From DASYPP01 sp036006525 (GTDB lineage: Bacteria; Gemmatimonadota; Gemmatimonadetes; Gemmatimonadales; GWC2-71-9): a DNA stretch of 64,000 nt. Below are positions 7,979-16,677 of the stretch, piece by piece. A program made the translations under genes and the position numbers. How positions within the stretch are numbered: the stretch's first letter is position 1; the number at the start of each line of letters is the position of its first letter. The notes under the pieces are model-generated. The model was not told where the DNA came from. It was given only the letters and a program-made list of their open reading frames with translations, and ran no database searches. The stretch lies in assembly GCA_036006525.1 (NCBI GenBank), contig DASYPP010000004.1, positions 62,001-126,000 on the forward strand, read 5' to 3'.

Positions 7979-9339
7979 TACCACACCATAGCTAGAGGGT
8001 TTTCCAGAAGCGTTCGCAACGTCTTCAGAAACTTCGCTCCCGTGGCGCCGTCGATCACCCGGTGGTCGCAGGACATCGTGATCCGGAGCCGGCGCCGGGT
8101 GGTGACCGCATTGTCCACCACCACCGCTTTCTGAACAATCGCGCCGACCGCGAGGATCCCGGCTTCCGGGGGATTGATGATCGCGGTGAATTCGTCGATC
8201 CCGAACATGCCGAGGTTGGAGACCGAGAACGTCGAGCCGGTATACTCCTCGGGCTTGAGCTTCCGTTCCCGGGCCCGGCCGGCCATATCCTTCGATTCGG
8301 CCGAGATCTGCCGCAGGCTTTTGAGGTCGGCGTGGCGGATCACCGGCGTGATCAAGCCGTCGTCGATAGCGACCGCCATCCCGATGTGCACCTCGTTCCA
8401 CTGCCGGATGTGGTCGTCCTGCCACCAGGCGTTGCACTCGGGATGCTGCTTGAGCGCGGTCGCGGCGGCCTTGATGATGATGTCGTTGAACGAGATGTCG
8501 CCCTCGGGGCCCAGCGCCTTGAGCGCGGTGCGCGCGTCCCAGGCCCGCTCCATGTCGATCTCGGTGGTGAGATAGAATGTGGGGATCGGTCCGATGGACT
8601 GGGCTAGCCGCTTGGCGATGGTCTTCCGGATCTGGCTGAGCGGGACGTCGGTATAGGAGACCCCGGGCGAGGCCTGGAGCGGCATGCCGGCGGCGGGCGC
8701 GGCGGCCACGGCGGCGAGCCCTTCGAGGTCACGCCGGATGACCCGTCCCTCGGGTCCTGATCCGCTGACTCGGCCCAGGTCCAGTCCCCGCTCCGCGGCG
8801 ATCTTTCGCGCGAGCGGCGATGCCTTCACTCGTCCCCCCGGCGCCGCTGTAGTCGCGGCGGGTGCGGGAGCGGCGGTTGCGGCGGGAGTTGGGGCCGATG
8901 CGGCGGCGGGTGCAGCGGGTGCCGGTTTCGGGGTCTCAGTCGGCGGCTCGGCCGGCGCGATCGGTGCCGTCTCGGCGGCCTGGCCCGGTGCCGGCGCGGC
9001 CGGCTTGGTCGCCGGAGCTGCGGCTGGAGCGGCGGGTGTCGGGGGTGCCGCGGGTGCCGCACCTCCACCAGCTCCGTTCAAGAGCGCGCTCACGTCTTCG
9101 CCCGGTTGCCCGATGATCGCGACCAGGCTGGAAACCGGAACCGTGCTGCCGGCCGCCACGACTTGCTTCAGCAACACGCCATCGGCCCGGGCCACCAGCT
9201 CCATGACGGCCTTGTCAGTCTCCACCTCGGCCAGCACGTCACCAGTGGAGACCTTGTCGCCTTCGTTCTTCTTCCACTCTACCAGACGGCCTTCTTCCAT
9301 GGTGGGAGAAAGCGCCTCCATTACCACTTTAGTCGCCAT
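7978..9339 (-). CDS. pdhC: pyruvate dehydrogenase E2, dihydrolipoamide acetyltransferase
   Basis: A 453-residue E2 component. Order of domains: one lipoyl domain (about 1-78, with the lipoylated Lys in VETDKAVMEL), a long Ala/Pro linker (about 85-170), an E3/E1-binding domain (VKASPLARKIAAERGLDLG...GRVIRRDL) and the catalytic acyltransferase domain ending with DHRVIDGATGAKFL. MATKVVMEALSPTMEEG is the usual N-terminus, so the start at 9339 is preferred over an ATG 30 bases upstream that falls in hairpin 3. Confidence 0.95.
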   Translation of the reverse strand: MATKVVMEALSPTMEEGRLVEWKKNEGDKVSTGDVLAEVETDKAVMELVARADGVLLKQVVAAGSTVPVSSLVAIIGQPGEDVSALLNGAGGGAAPAAPPTPAAPAAAPATKPAAPAPGQAAETAPIAPAEPPTETPKPAPAAPAAASAPTPAATAAPAPAATTAAPGGRVKASPLARKIAAERGLDLGRVSGSGPEGRVIRRDLEGLAAVAAAPAAGMPLQASPGVSYTDVPLSQIRKTIAKRLAQSIGPIPTFYLTTEIDMERAWDARTALKALGPEGDISFNDIIIKAAATALKQHPECNAWWQDDHIRQWNEVHIGMAVAIDDGLITPVIRHADLKSLRQISAESKDMAGRARERKLKPEEYTGSTFSVSNLGMFGIDEFTAIINPPEAGILAVGAIVQKAVVVDNAVTTRRRLRITMSCDHRVIDGATGAKFLKTLRTLLENPLAMVW

Positions 9340-9362
9340 TCTAGCTTCCCAGTTCAGGGCGA

Positions 9363-9482
9363 ATGGCATATGGCGTATAGCGTATGGCGTATAGCAGTGT
9401 CATTTGATTTCAAGAGTAGTTGCCATAAGCCATATGCTATATGCTATTGTAGTTGCCATAAGCCATAAGCCATACGCTATTC
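9363..9482. repeat. paired-repeat hairpin 3 (heptamer GCCATAN), inside the pdh operon
   Basis: Left arm 9363-9395 carries heptamers of ATGGCGT type. The right side has two blocks of GCCATAN/GCTATNN heptamers, 9422-9449 and 9455-9482, separated by five bases. The right block covers the pdhB stop codon (9477-9479), and the left arm begins 23 bases before the pdhC ATG on the minus strand. It fills almost the whole 137-base gap between the two cistrons. Some units match either arm, so more than one stem can form. Confidence 0.88.
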
Positions 9483-10457
9483 CAGATACATGACTTTCTT
9501 CACAGCCAGGACAGTCTTGCTTGCGTCGGCCTTCGCCGCCCGCTCCAGCACCTTGTTGTACGGCATCGGCACGTCGGCGCCGGTTACCCGGATTACCGGC
9601 GCGTCCAGCTCGTCGAAGATCTCGCGCTGGATGGTGTCCACCACCTGGGCACCCACTCCGGCGAAGGGCCAGCCTTCCTCCACGACCACGCAGCGGTGGG
9701 TCTTGGCGACCGAGGCGAGGACGGTAGCGGTGTCCAGCGGGCGAATGGTCCTCAAGTCCACGACTTCGGCGCTGATGTTTTCCGCCGCCAGCAGCTCGGC
9801 GGCCTTGAGCGCGACTGATACCGTCTTGGAATGGCACACCAGGGTGACGTCGCTGCCCTCGCGCTTGATGTCCGCGATCCCGATGGGAATGGTGTACTCG
9901 CCCTCGGGCACTTCGCCCTTCAGGTTGTACAACATCTCCCCTTCAATGAAGATCACCGGGTTGTCGTCCCGGATCGCGCTCTTGAGCAGCCCCTTGGCGT
10001 CGGCCGGCGTGGCCGGCATCACGACCTTGAGCCCGGGGATGTGGGCATAATGGGCTTCGAGCGCCTGGGAGTGCTGGCTGCCCAGCTGGAGAGCGGCGCC
10101 GCCGGGGCCTCGCACCACCATCGGCACGCCGACCTGCCCCCCTGACATGTACCGAAGCTTCGCCGCCGAGTTGATCACCTGGTCCATGGCGAGCAGGGCG
10201 AAATTGAAGGTCATCATTTCGATCACCGGCCGGAGGCCGACCATCGCCGCACCCACCCCGACGCCGGCGAAACCCAGCTCCGTGATCGGCGTGTCCACCA
10301 CCCGGAGCGGACCAAATTCGTCCAGCAGGCCGCGGCTCACCTTGTAGGCACCCTGGTAGACGCCCACCTCCTCGCCCATGAGGAAGACCTTGGGATCCCG
10401 GTGCATCTCTTCGCGCAAAGCCTGGTTCAAAGCGTCGCGATAGGTGATCACTGCCAT
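9477..10457 (-). CDS. pdhB: pyruvate dehydrogenase E1 beta subunit
   Basis: A 326-residue beta subunit of the alpha2beta2 E1. The N-terminus is typical (MAVITYRDALNQALREEM), followed by the TPP-side motif MGEEVG with the conserved Glu, and by RGPGGAALQLGSQHSQALEAH. The C-terminal transketolase domain carries DLRTIRPLD and VVEEGWPFAG. With PdhA it decarboxylates pyruvate and acetylates the lipoyl group of PdhC. It is flanked on both sides by paired-repeat hairpins, and its stop codon is inside one. Confidence 0.95.
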   Translation of the reverse strand: MAVITYRDALNQALREEMHRDPKVFLMGEEVGVYQGAYKVSRGLLDEFGPLRVVDTPITELGFAGVGVGAAMVGLRPVIEMMTFNFALLAMDQVINSAAKLRYMSGGQVGVPMVVRGPGGAALQLGSQHSQALEAHYAHIPGLKVVMPATPADAKGLLKSAIRDDNPVIFIEGEMLYNLKGEVPEGEYTIPIGIADIKREGSDVTLVCHSKTVSVALKAAELLAAENISAEVVDLRTIRPLDTATVLASVAKTHRCVVVEEGWPFAGVGAQVVDTIQREIFDELDAPVIRVTGADVPMPYNKVLERAAKADASKTVLAVKKVMYLE

Positions 10458-10472
10458 TCAAGACCTCGATTG

Positions 10473-10531
10473 GTAAGCCGTAAGTCGTAAGGCGTAAGGC
10501 GGAGAAAACGTCTCACGTCTTACGTCTCACG
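10473..10531. repeat. paired-repeat hairpin 4 (heptamer GTAAGNC), inside the pdh operon
   Basis: Left arm: four heptamers GTAAGNC at 10473-10500. Right arm: three and a half heptamers ACGTCTY at 10508-10531, the reverse complement of GTRAGAC. Only about seven bases separate the arms, so this is a compact hairpin. It occupies the whole pdhA-pdhB gap. The last codons of pdhA (Glu-Thr-stop, TAA at 10520-10522) are built from the repeat. Confidence 0.88.
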
Positions 10532-11539
10532 CTGTTCCGGGGCATACACATCGGTGTACAGCTCCTCGGGTGCCGGATCCGGGGCTTCCTCGGCGAACTT
10601 GTAGGCGTCTTCCACTTCGGCCAGGACTTCGGCGTCCATGACCTTGATCGTGTCCGCGGTCATGACCCCGCTCTCGATCACGTGTTTCGACCAGAGCGTG
10701 ATCGGGTCCCGCTTGCGGTGTTCTTCGACCTCTTCCTTGGTCCGGTAATGGCCGTGGATCGGATCGGACATCGAATGGCCCATGAAGCGATAGGTGCGAA
10801 TCTCCAGCAGGGTGGGGTGCTTGTCCTTGCGGGCCCGTTCCACCGCCCGGTCCATGGCCGCCTTTACCGCGAGCACTTCCTGTCCGTCCACCACTTCGTT
10901 CGCCATGTCGTAGGAACAGGCCCGCTCCGAGATGTCATAGATGGCGCTGGCCCGCTCCAGCGCGGTGCCCATGCCGTAGCGGTTGTTCTCGCAGATGTAG
11001 ATACAGGGAAGCTTCCAGAGCGCCGCCATGTTGAGCGCCTCGTGAAAGGCGCCCTGGTTCACCGCGGCTTCGCCGAAATAGCACACCGCGACCTGGTCGG
11101 TATTGTTGTACTTGGCGGCGAACGCCATCCCGGTGCTCAGCGGGATATGGCCGCCCACGATGCCATGCCCCCCCAGGAAGCCAAGCGAGGCGTCGAACAG
11201 GTGCATGGAGCCGCCCTTGCCCTTCGAGGTGCCCGCCGCCTTGCCGAATAACTCGGCCATCACGTCGCGGGCCGGGATGCCCCGTGCCAGGGCCTGGCCG
11301 TGCTCCCGGTACGACGTGGTCATGTAGTCGTCCGGCCGGAGCGACGCCATGGAGCCGACGGCGACGGCTTCCTGCCCGATATAGAGGTGGCAGAAGCCGC
11401 CGATCTTGCCCAGGCTGTATGCCTCGCCCGCCTTTTCCTCGAAATGCCGGATCAACAGCATCTGCCGCAACCAGTGGCGATACCGTTCGGCGGTCTCGGG
11501 GTCGATGGTTTTCTTGTTGGGGGTAGCGGTGGACGCCAT
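10520..11539 (-). CDS. pdhA: pyruvate dehydrogenase E1 alpha subunit
   Basis: A 339-residue TPP-dependent E1 alpha. The conserved TPP motif begins GEAAVNQGAFHEALNMA and ends with the ENNRYGMGT region; the phosphorylation-loop-like RFMGHSMSDP identifies a pyruvate rather than branched-chain enzyme. The start at 11539 (MASTATPNKKTIDPE) shares a base with the lipA stop (TAATG). The frame continues upstream only as shadow sequence in lipA. The C-terminus ends QRET, encoded by repeat units of hairpin 4. Confidence 0.95.
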   Translation of the reverse strand: MASTATPNKKTIDPETAERYRHWLRQMLLIRHFEEKAGEAYSLGKIGGFCHLYIGQEAVAVGSMASLRPDDYMTTSYREHGQALARGIPARDVMAELFGKAAGTSKGKGGSMHLFDASLGFLGGHGIVGGHIPLSTGMAFAAKYNNTDQVAVCYFGEAAVNQGAFHEALNMAALWKLPCIYICENNRYGMGTALERASAIYDISERACSYDMANEVVDGQEVLAVKAAMDRAVERARKDKHPTLLEIRTYRFMGHSMSDPIHGHYRTKEEVEEHRKRDPITLWSKHVIESGVMTADTIKVMDAEVLAEVEDAYKFAEEAPDPAPEELYTDVYAPEQRET

Positions 11540-12456
11540 TACAACTCCTTCTTGGCTTGCGCGACCTGCTCCCACGCGTGATACGAGGACCGGGTCAGGG
11601 GACTCGCCTGCACGTGACGGAAGCCCATGCGGAGACCGATGGCCTGGAGCTCGGTGAATTCCTCGGGGGTGTAGTACCGCACGATCGGCAGGTGGCTCTC
11701 CGAAGGCCGGAGATACTGTCCCAGGGTGACGATATCGACGTCGCTCTCGCGGAGGTCCCGCAAGCAGGTGACGATCTCGTCCCACTCCTCGCCCATGCCC
11801 AGGATGATGCCCGACTTGGTGAGCCCGTTGGGCGCCATCCGCCGCGCGTTGGCCAACAGCCGGAGCGCGCGATCATACCGCCCGCCCGGACGGGCCAGTC
11901 GATACAACCGCTCCGCCGTCTCCAGGTTGTGATTCAGGATGTCGGGACCCGCATCCATCACGATCTGCAGCGCCTTTTCCGAGCCCTTGAAGTCGGGAAT
12001 CAATACCTCGACCGACGTCTCCGGCAACCGCTTCTTGATCTCCACGATGCAGCCGGCAAACGCCTCGGCGCCACCGTTGGGGAGATCGTCCCGATCCACC
12101 GAGGTGATGACCACGTGCTGCAGTCCCATCTCGGCCACCGCTTCTGCCAGCCGCACCGGTTCCACCGGGTCGAACGGGGCGGGGGTCCCATGGGCCACCG
12201 CGCAGTAGGCGCAGTTCCGGGTGCAGACGTCGCCCAGGATCATGAAGGTGGCGGCCTCGTGCTCCCAGCACTCCCCGATGTTCGGACAGCGGGCCTCTTC
12301 GCACACCGTGTGGAGCTTGAGCTCCCGCATCAACGCCTTGAGCCGCACATAGTTGGGCCCACCGGGCGCCTTCACCTTGAGCCACCCGGGCTTGCGGACC
12401 GGGGCCTCAGGAACGGCGATTGGAGCGCGCTGCAGCTGAACGAGAGGTGACGCCAT
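11539..12456 (-). CDS. lipA: lipoyl synthase
   Basis: A 305-residue radical-SAM enzyme that inserts two sulfurs into protein-bound octanoyl groups. Both iron-sulfur sites are present: the auxiliary cluster cysteines C52, C57, C63 (CEEARCPNIGEC) and the radical-SAM triplet C78, C82, C85 (CTRNCAYC). The C-terminal RSSYHAWEQ contains the conserved RSSYHA. It is the first gene of the minus-strand lipA-pdhABC-lpdA-lipB run. The gap to asnB upstream is 55 bases, so the operon may start further up. No strong Shine-Dalgarno is visible. Confidence 0.96.
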   Translation of the reverse strand: MASPLVQLQRAPIAVPEAPVRKPGWLKVKAPGGPNYVRLKALMRELKLHTVCEEARCPNIGECWEHEAATFMILGDVCTRNCAYCAVAHGTPAPFDPVEPVRLAEAVAEMGLQHVVITSVDRDDLPNGGAEAFAGCIVEIKKRLPETSVEVLIPDFKGSEKALQIVMDAGPDILNHNLETAERLYRLARPGGRYDRALRLLANARRMAPNGLTKSGIILGMGEEWDEIVTCLRDLRESDVDIVTLGQYLRPSESHLPIVRYYTPEEFTELQAIGLRMGFRHVQASPLTRSSYHAWEQVAQAKKEL

Positions 12457-12511
12457 GGGGGGGTAAAGTAGCCGCGGGGAAGGAGATATGGAACCGATGC
12501 GGATCAGCGCT

Positions 12512-14392
12512 TCATCCGGTCGGCTGCCACACCGCTAACCAATGATCTAACAGCATGAGTTGATGAATGGAGCGGGCGTTTCCTCCGCTTCCCGGGCGCC
12601 GACTCTGCTTGAGATCGGCGAGGAACGCCGGGTCCAGCAGGTCGGACACCATGCTTCCCGCCGGCGCGGTCCAGTCGGCTCCCTCGGCCTCCCGGAGCCA
12701 GCGATCCAGCGGTGCCAGGAATCCCTGCTTGCCGCGCCGGATGTTGCCCGCGGGCAGCCAGCTTTCGGCCGCGACCTTCAGGGCCTCCTTGGTGTGAGTC
12801 CGGTCGGCGAGTTGGGGACCGGGGATCGCCCCGGCCAGCTGGAGCATGTCGCGATGGAGGTAAACCGGCCTGACTTCCAGGGCCACCGCCATGCTGGCGC
12901 GATCCACTTTCACCAGGATGTCCCCGGCCAGGGTGTGGCGGAAGTCAACGTATCGAAGCGTGTTGACCAGTCCGTCATCCTGGGGCGCATCCTTCAGAAT
13001 GTCCGCGATGACCGTGCGCGGATGGTATGCCTTCGCCTGCGTGGCGAGTGGTCCCCGCATCGCCGCCTTGAGCCGGGGGGACCAGAGTCCTGGTGTCAGC
13101 ATTCGGGTGAGCATGCCGGTCACGTCGTATCCGTACTTCACCGATTGCCGCCGGAGCCAGCTGGTGGATTCCGGGCGATCGGCCGCCGTCCGTACCACCC
13201 GGGCCAGCAACCGGTCGGGAAGAAACCGGCGCACCGCGACTCGGCGCATCATCCGGCTGTACTTGCGGTACCCGGCGAACGTTTCGTCCGCCCCGTCTCC
13301 CGACAGGGCCACGGTAACCTCCTTCCGGGTCTCCGCCGACAAGTAGTACGTGGGCAGGAATGACTGATCGCTGAAAGGCTCGTCGTATTGCCAGAGCAGC
13401 TTCTGGAAAACGGTGCTGACATCCCCGGGGACCAGCATGCGCTCGTGGTGCTCGGTCCGGTACCGCTCCGCCACCGCCCGGGCCCATTCCCGTTCATCAA
13501 ACGTCCCATCGCTGAAGCCGATGGTGAACGTCTTCACCGTTCCGCCGGCCCGGGCCAGCGCCGCCGCCACTGTCGAGGAATCGACGCCGCCGCTCAGGAA
13601 TACGCCGAGTGGCACATCCGCGATCGTCATCTCCCTGGCCGCGCCGGTGATTGTCTCCAGGAGCCGCGGCGTCCAGTCGCGCTCCTGGGTGTCGGGCGAA
13701 AGATTCCAATTGAACCAGCGTTGCGGCGGGTCCGCGATCGGCCGGCCGTCCGAGTCGCGGCGCACGACCATACAGTGGCCGGGGGAGAGCTTGTGGCAGT
13801 TCTCCCAGATGCACTTGGGATCGGGGACGAAACCGTAGGCGAGGAAATCCAGGAGCGCGGGATAGTGCAGGCGGCGGGACCAACCGGGCCATTCCAGCAG
13901 GGACTTGGGTTCCGAGGCGAAGAGGAAGGTGTCGCCCAGGACCGCATAGTAGAATGGCTTTTCTCCCGCGCGATCCCGGGCGCAGAAGAGTCGATGTTCA
14001 TCCTGGTCCCAGATCGCGAAGGCGAACATCCCGGAGAATCGCTCCAGCGCGCCGCTGCCCCAGCGGCGAAACGATTCCACCAGCACTTCGGAGTCGCTGA
14101 CCGTCCGGAACTGCACGCCCTGCTGCTCGAGTTCCTTCCTCAACGCCGCGTGGTTGTACAGTTCGCCGTTGTAGACCAGGAGGAAGCGGCCGTCACTGGA
14201 GGCGAAGGGCTGGTTCGCCGCTGGGGAGAGGTCGATGACGGAAAGGCGACGATGGCCGAGTCCCACCCGGCCGTCGGGGGAGAGCCAGGTCGCGGCGTGA
14301 TCGGGGCCGCGATGGGCCAGCGCATCGCGCATCCGATCGATGACCGTCGGATCTACCGGTGCGGCAGCGATGACTCCGGTAATCCCGCACAT
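12512..14392 (-). CDS. asnB: asparagine synthase (glutamine-hydrolysing)
   Basis: A 626-residue class II amidotransferase-synthetase. Cys2 is the glutaminase nucleophile; HRGPD (28-31), HRRL and NGELYN (75-80) complete the glutaminase site. The ATP pyrophosphatase loop is SGGVDSS (267-273). It makes asparagine from aspartate, glutamine and ATP, or amidates a related substrate; some paralogues act in surface polysaccharide or peptide pathways. It sits between lipA and a TlpA-like gene on the same strand, 12 bases after the latter. Confidence 0.93.
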   Translation of the reverse strand: MCGITGVIAAAPVDPTVIDRMRDALAHRGPDHAATWLSPDGRVGLGHRRLSVIDLSPAANQPFASSDGRFLLVYNGELYNHAALRKELEQQGVQFRTVSDSEVLVESFRRWGSGALERFSGMFAFAIWDQDEHRLFCARDRAGEKPFYYAVLGDTFLFASEPKSLLEWPGWSRRLHYPALLDFLAYGFVPDPKCIWENCHKLSPGHCMVVRRDSDGRPIADPPQRWFNWNLSPDTQERDWTPRLLETITGAAREMTIADVPLGVFLSGGVDSSTVAAALARAGGTVKTFTIGFSDGTFDEREWARAVAERYRTEHHERMLVPGDVSTVFQKLLWQYDEPFSDQSFLPTYYLSAETRKEVTVALSGDGADETFAGYRKYSRMMRRVAVRRFLPDRLLARVVRTAADRPESTSWLRRQSVKYGYDVTGMLTRMLTPGLWSPRLKAAMRGPLATQAKAYHPRTVIADILKDAPQDDGLVNTLRYVDFRHTLAGDILVKVDRASMAVALEVRPVYLHRDMLQLAGAIPGPQLADRTHTKEALKVAAESWLPAGNIRRGKQGFLAPLDRWLREAEGADWTAPAGSMVSDLLDPAFLADLKQSRRPGSGGNARSIHQLMLLDHWLAVWQPTG

Positions 14393-14404
14393 GGTTTCTG
14401 TTGG

Positions 14405-15589
14405 CTACTGCGCGAGCAATCGCTCGATCGTCCGCTCGAAGTCGTGCACCAGGACCTCGTGCTGCGGCCCGGTGGCCGGTCCCCAGAACCCGGCATGTAC
14501 TTTCTTCACCTTGCCGTCCCGCCCGATAAAAATGCTGGTCGGAAACGAGGTGAAGCCCAGCAGTTGCGGCTGGGTGAGAGCGGCGGCCTGGGTGTCGTTG
14601 ACGCCCGCCAGCAGCAGGGGATAGGGGATCCCGAACTTGTCGCGGAAAATCCTGAGCTGTTTCCCGTCGGCGGCCGAATCGCCGGTCACCTCGTAGGCCA
14701 GGCCTACGATTTCGAAGCCACGGTCGTGGTATCGGTTCCAGAGCCTGGTAAGCAACGGTGCGGCGTCGTGGCAGGTGGGGCACCAGGTCCCGAAGATGTC
14801 TACCAGCAGGACCTTGCCGCGGAATCTCGCGTCGTCCTGGGTGACGAGGTGCCCGTTCAAGTCCGGGAAGCTGAACCGGAAGACGCTGCTGGTATCGGCG
14901 CCGGTGATTTCGGTCGGCTGCTTCAGGTGAGGTTGGCCGGTGCTTCGCACCGCGACCCACGGTGTCTGGGTCCGCAGTCCAGCGTGGAAGAGTCCGCGTA
15001 GCGTGTCGCCATCGAGCCGGCCGGTCAGCATATAGACGAACGAGCCGTCGAAGTGGCCCATGGAGAAACTGTCCGCGACGGCGTGGCCCCAGAAGAGACC
15101 ATAGTCTCCGGTATTCGAAAGAACCGTCCCCTCCAATCCCGGTTCCGTGTTGCGGAACTCCAGGACCCGGGGACTCTTCCGCCCGTCCTGTACGAACCAG
15201 GCGTCCCACTTGCCCGTCAGCCAGCGAGGCGATGCTTCGGCCCGCCAGTTGCCCCGGGTGGCTCTGAATGGAATGACCCGGGGTCCGCGGTTTCCAACGT
15301 TCCGATAGGTCCCGACCAGCGAATCACCTCGAATCCGGGCGTTGATCGTCGCGGCGTAGTCCGCGATCTCGATCAGCACCGAGTCACCGCGAACCACCAT
15401 GCGGCTGGCCCGACTGCACTGGTCGCCGTTGCAGATGTTGGGCAACGACCCGGCCCGCATGTAGAGGGAGAAACGGAGCGGTCCTCCGGCGAGATCGAGG
15501 GCCGCACTCCACGGACCGTCTACCTGCTGGCCCTCCAGCGCGTGCGCCGGGCCCAGCGATAACAGCAGGGCGAGCAGCCGGACTCTCAT
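14405..15589 (-). CDS. TlpA-type thiol-disulfide oxidoreductase with N-terminal extension
   Basis: A 394-residue exported protein. Signal peptide at residues 1-21 (MRVRLLALLLSLGPAHALEG). A beta-rich region without a family I recognise spans about 22-235. The C-terminal thioredoxin domain (about 240-394) has the active-site motif FGTWCPTCHDAAP, cysteines 270 and 273, and the cis-Pro segment FTSFPTSIFI. Such proteins act in the periplasm as disulfide reductases or in redox signalling. The start overlaps the DUF1684 stop (ATGA), implying coupling. Confidence 0.85.
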   Translation of the reverse strand: MRVRLLALLLSLGPAHALEGQQVDGPWSAALDLAGGPLRFSLYMRAGSLPNICNGDQCSRASRMVVRGDSVLIEIADYAATINARIRGDSLVGTYRNVGNRGPRVIPFRATRGNWRAEASPRWLTGKWDAWFVQDGRKSPRVLEFRNTEPGLEGTVLSNTGDYGLFWGHAVADSFSMGHFDGSFVYMLTGRLDGDTLRGLFHAGLRTQTPWVAVRSTGQPHLKQPTEITGADTSSVFRFSFPDLNGHLVTQDDARFRGKVLLVDIFGTWCPTCHDAAPLLTRLWNRYHDRGFEIVGLAYEVTGDSAADGKQLRIFRDKFGIPYPLLLAGVNDTQAAALTQPQLLGFTSFPTSIFIGRDGKVKKVHAGFWGPATGPQHEVLVHDFERTIERLLAQ

Positions 15590-16395
15590 TCGTGGCTGCC
15601 GGCGCTTGACTGATACCGCTCACCAGCCTCGATCGCGCTGCTGAAGGTATTCCCGGGCCACGGGGCAGGGCAGGGATACGTCGAGTTGTAGGCGCAGAAG
15701 GGGTTGCGGGCCCGGTTGAGGTCCAGCCGGTAGCGGCCATCCGGCAACGGCAGCAGCGTGACGAAGCGGCCGGCCGGGTAACTCCCCTTGTCGCTGGTGC
15801 CGTCGCGAAAAAAGATCATCAACTCGGATTCCTCGGTCCCCGGCTCCGGGATCCGGTACACCCGGAGCTTGATCGACCCGGTACCGTCCGGCACCGTGAC
15901 GGTCCCCGCCTCGGTCGCGTCGACTTCCATTCCTTCGAGGGTCAACACCCGGACGGTATTGTGGGTGCCCGGCTGTAGCGTGCCGACGTAGACCGCGGAG
16001 TTGTTGTAGGGATAGTAGAATGGCGTCTTGCTGCGACGAGATCCGCCGAATACCACGAGCAGGCTCCGTCCCGGCTCGCCCTGGGCCATGACGGTGAGCT
16101 CGCCGGCCGTCACCGGCCGATAGCGCGGAAGCACCCGATCGTTCCGGGCAATCGTGAGCGTCAGGGCGCCGCGTTGCTCGGTCACCCGGGCGTCGACACC
16201 GGGAAACGGCACGTCGGAGTCTTCCGGTCCGATGCGAACACCGCTACCCACCGCCACGACCGCGCGTGCTGCAAGCGGCGAGTTGAGCGCGTTCGCCATC
16301 CAGCCAGCGAAATCGGCGCGCTCCCGCTCCAGGTCCGGTGGTGCCTGGGCCTGGAGGGCAGGGGCGAAAGCCAGGAAAAGGAGAGCGAGACGCAT
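15586..16395 (-). CDS. secreted DUF1684 protein
   Basis: A 269-residue protein with a short signal peptide (MRLALLFLAFAPALQAQA). The C-terminal block LNRARNPFCAYNSTYPCPAP followed by WPGNTFSSAIEAGE is the hallmark of DUF1684, along with TPFYYPYNNSAVY in the middle. The biochemical role of the family is not known. It is coupled to the TlpA-like gene, and the cysteine pair in CAYNSTYPC could be its redox client; that is inference only. Confidence 0.88.
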   Translation of the reverse strand: MRLALLFLAFAPALQAQAPPDLERERADFAGWMANALNSPLAARAVVAVGSGVRIGPEDSDVPFPGVDARVTEQRGALTLTIARNDRVLPRYRPVTAGELTVMAQGEPGRSLLVVFGGSRRSKTPFYYPYNNSAVYVGTLQPGTHNTVRVLTLEGMEVDATEAGTVTVPDGTGSIKLRVYRIPEPGTEESELMIFFRDGTSDKGSYPAGRFVTLLPLPDGRYRLDLNRARNPFCAYNSTYPCPAPWPGNTFSSAIEAGERYQSSAGSHE

Positions 16396-16426
16396 GGGAA
16401 GAATCTAACGCTGGCCAGCGGATCCA

Positions 16427-16670
16427 GTATCGCAAACGCTACCGCTTCAACGCGGATGCACGCCGAAACGCGCCAGACTACTGACGGTAAGACGGTAGGG
16501 CGGTAAGGCGGTAAGGCGGTAGGGCGGTAGGTGAACGTCCCAGCTTCGTCATTCCGAAAACGATCGATTCTCATTCGCAGCGTTACTTGAACTCACGCAC
16601 TTGTTTACCGACCTACCGTCTTACCGCCTTACCGTCTTTGTTGGCGTTGAAGCGGTAGCGTCTGTAATAC
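16427..16670. repeat. paired-repeat hairpin 5 (octamer GRCGGTAR) with long terminal inverted repeats
   Basis: Six octamers GRCGGTAR lie at 16483-16530, and four of YTACCGNC type at 16605-16636. Outside them is a second, non-tandem inverted repeat: ACGCTACCGCTTCAACGC at 16436-16453 is perfectly complementary to 16644-16661, and the match extends to 16427-16453 / 16644-16670 with three transitions. The whole 244-base unit fills the gap between the anti-sigma and DUF1684 genes and resembles a non-coding mobile element (MITE-like). The last 24 bases of the inner right arm (16613-16636) are identical to 24251-24274. Confidence 0.88.
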
Positions 16671-16677
16671 CAGCTCA

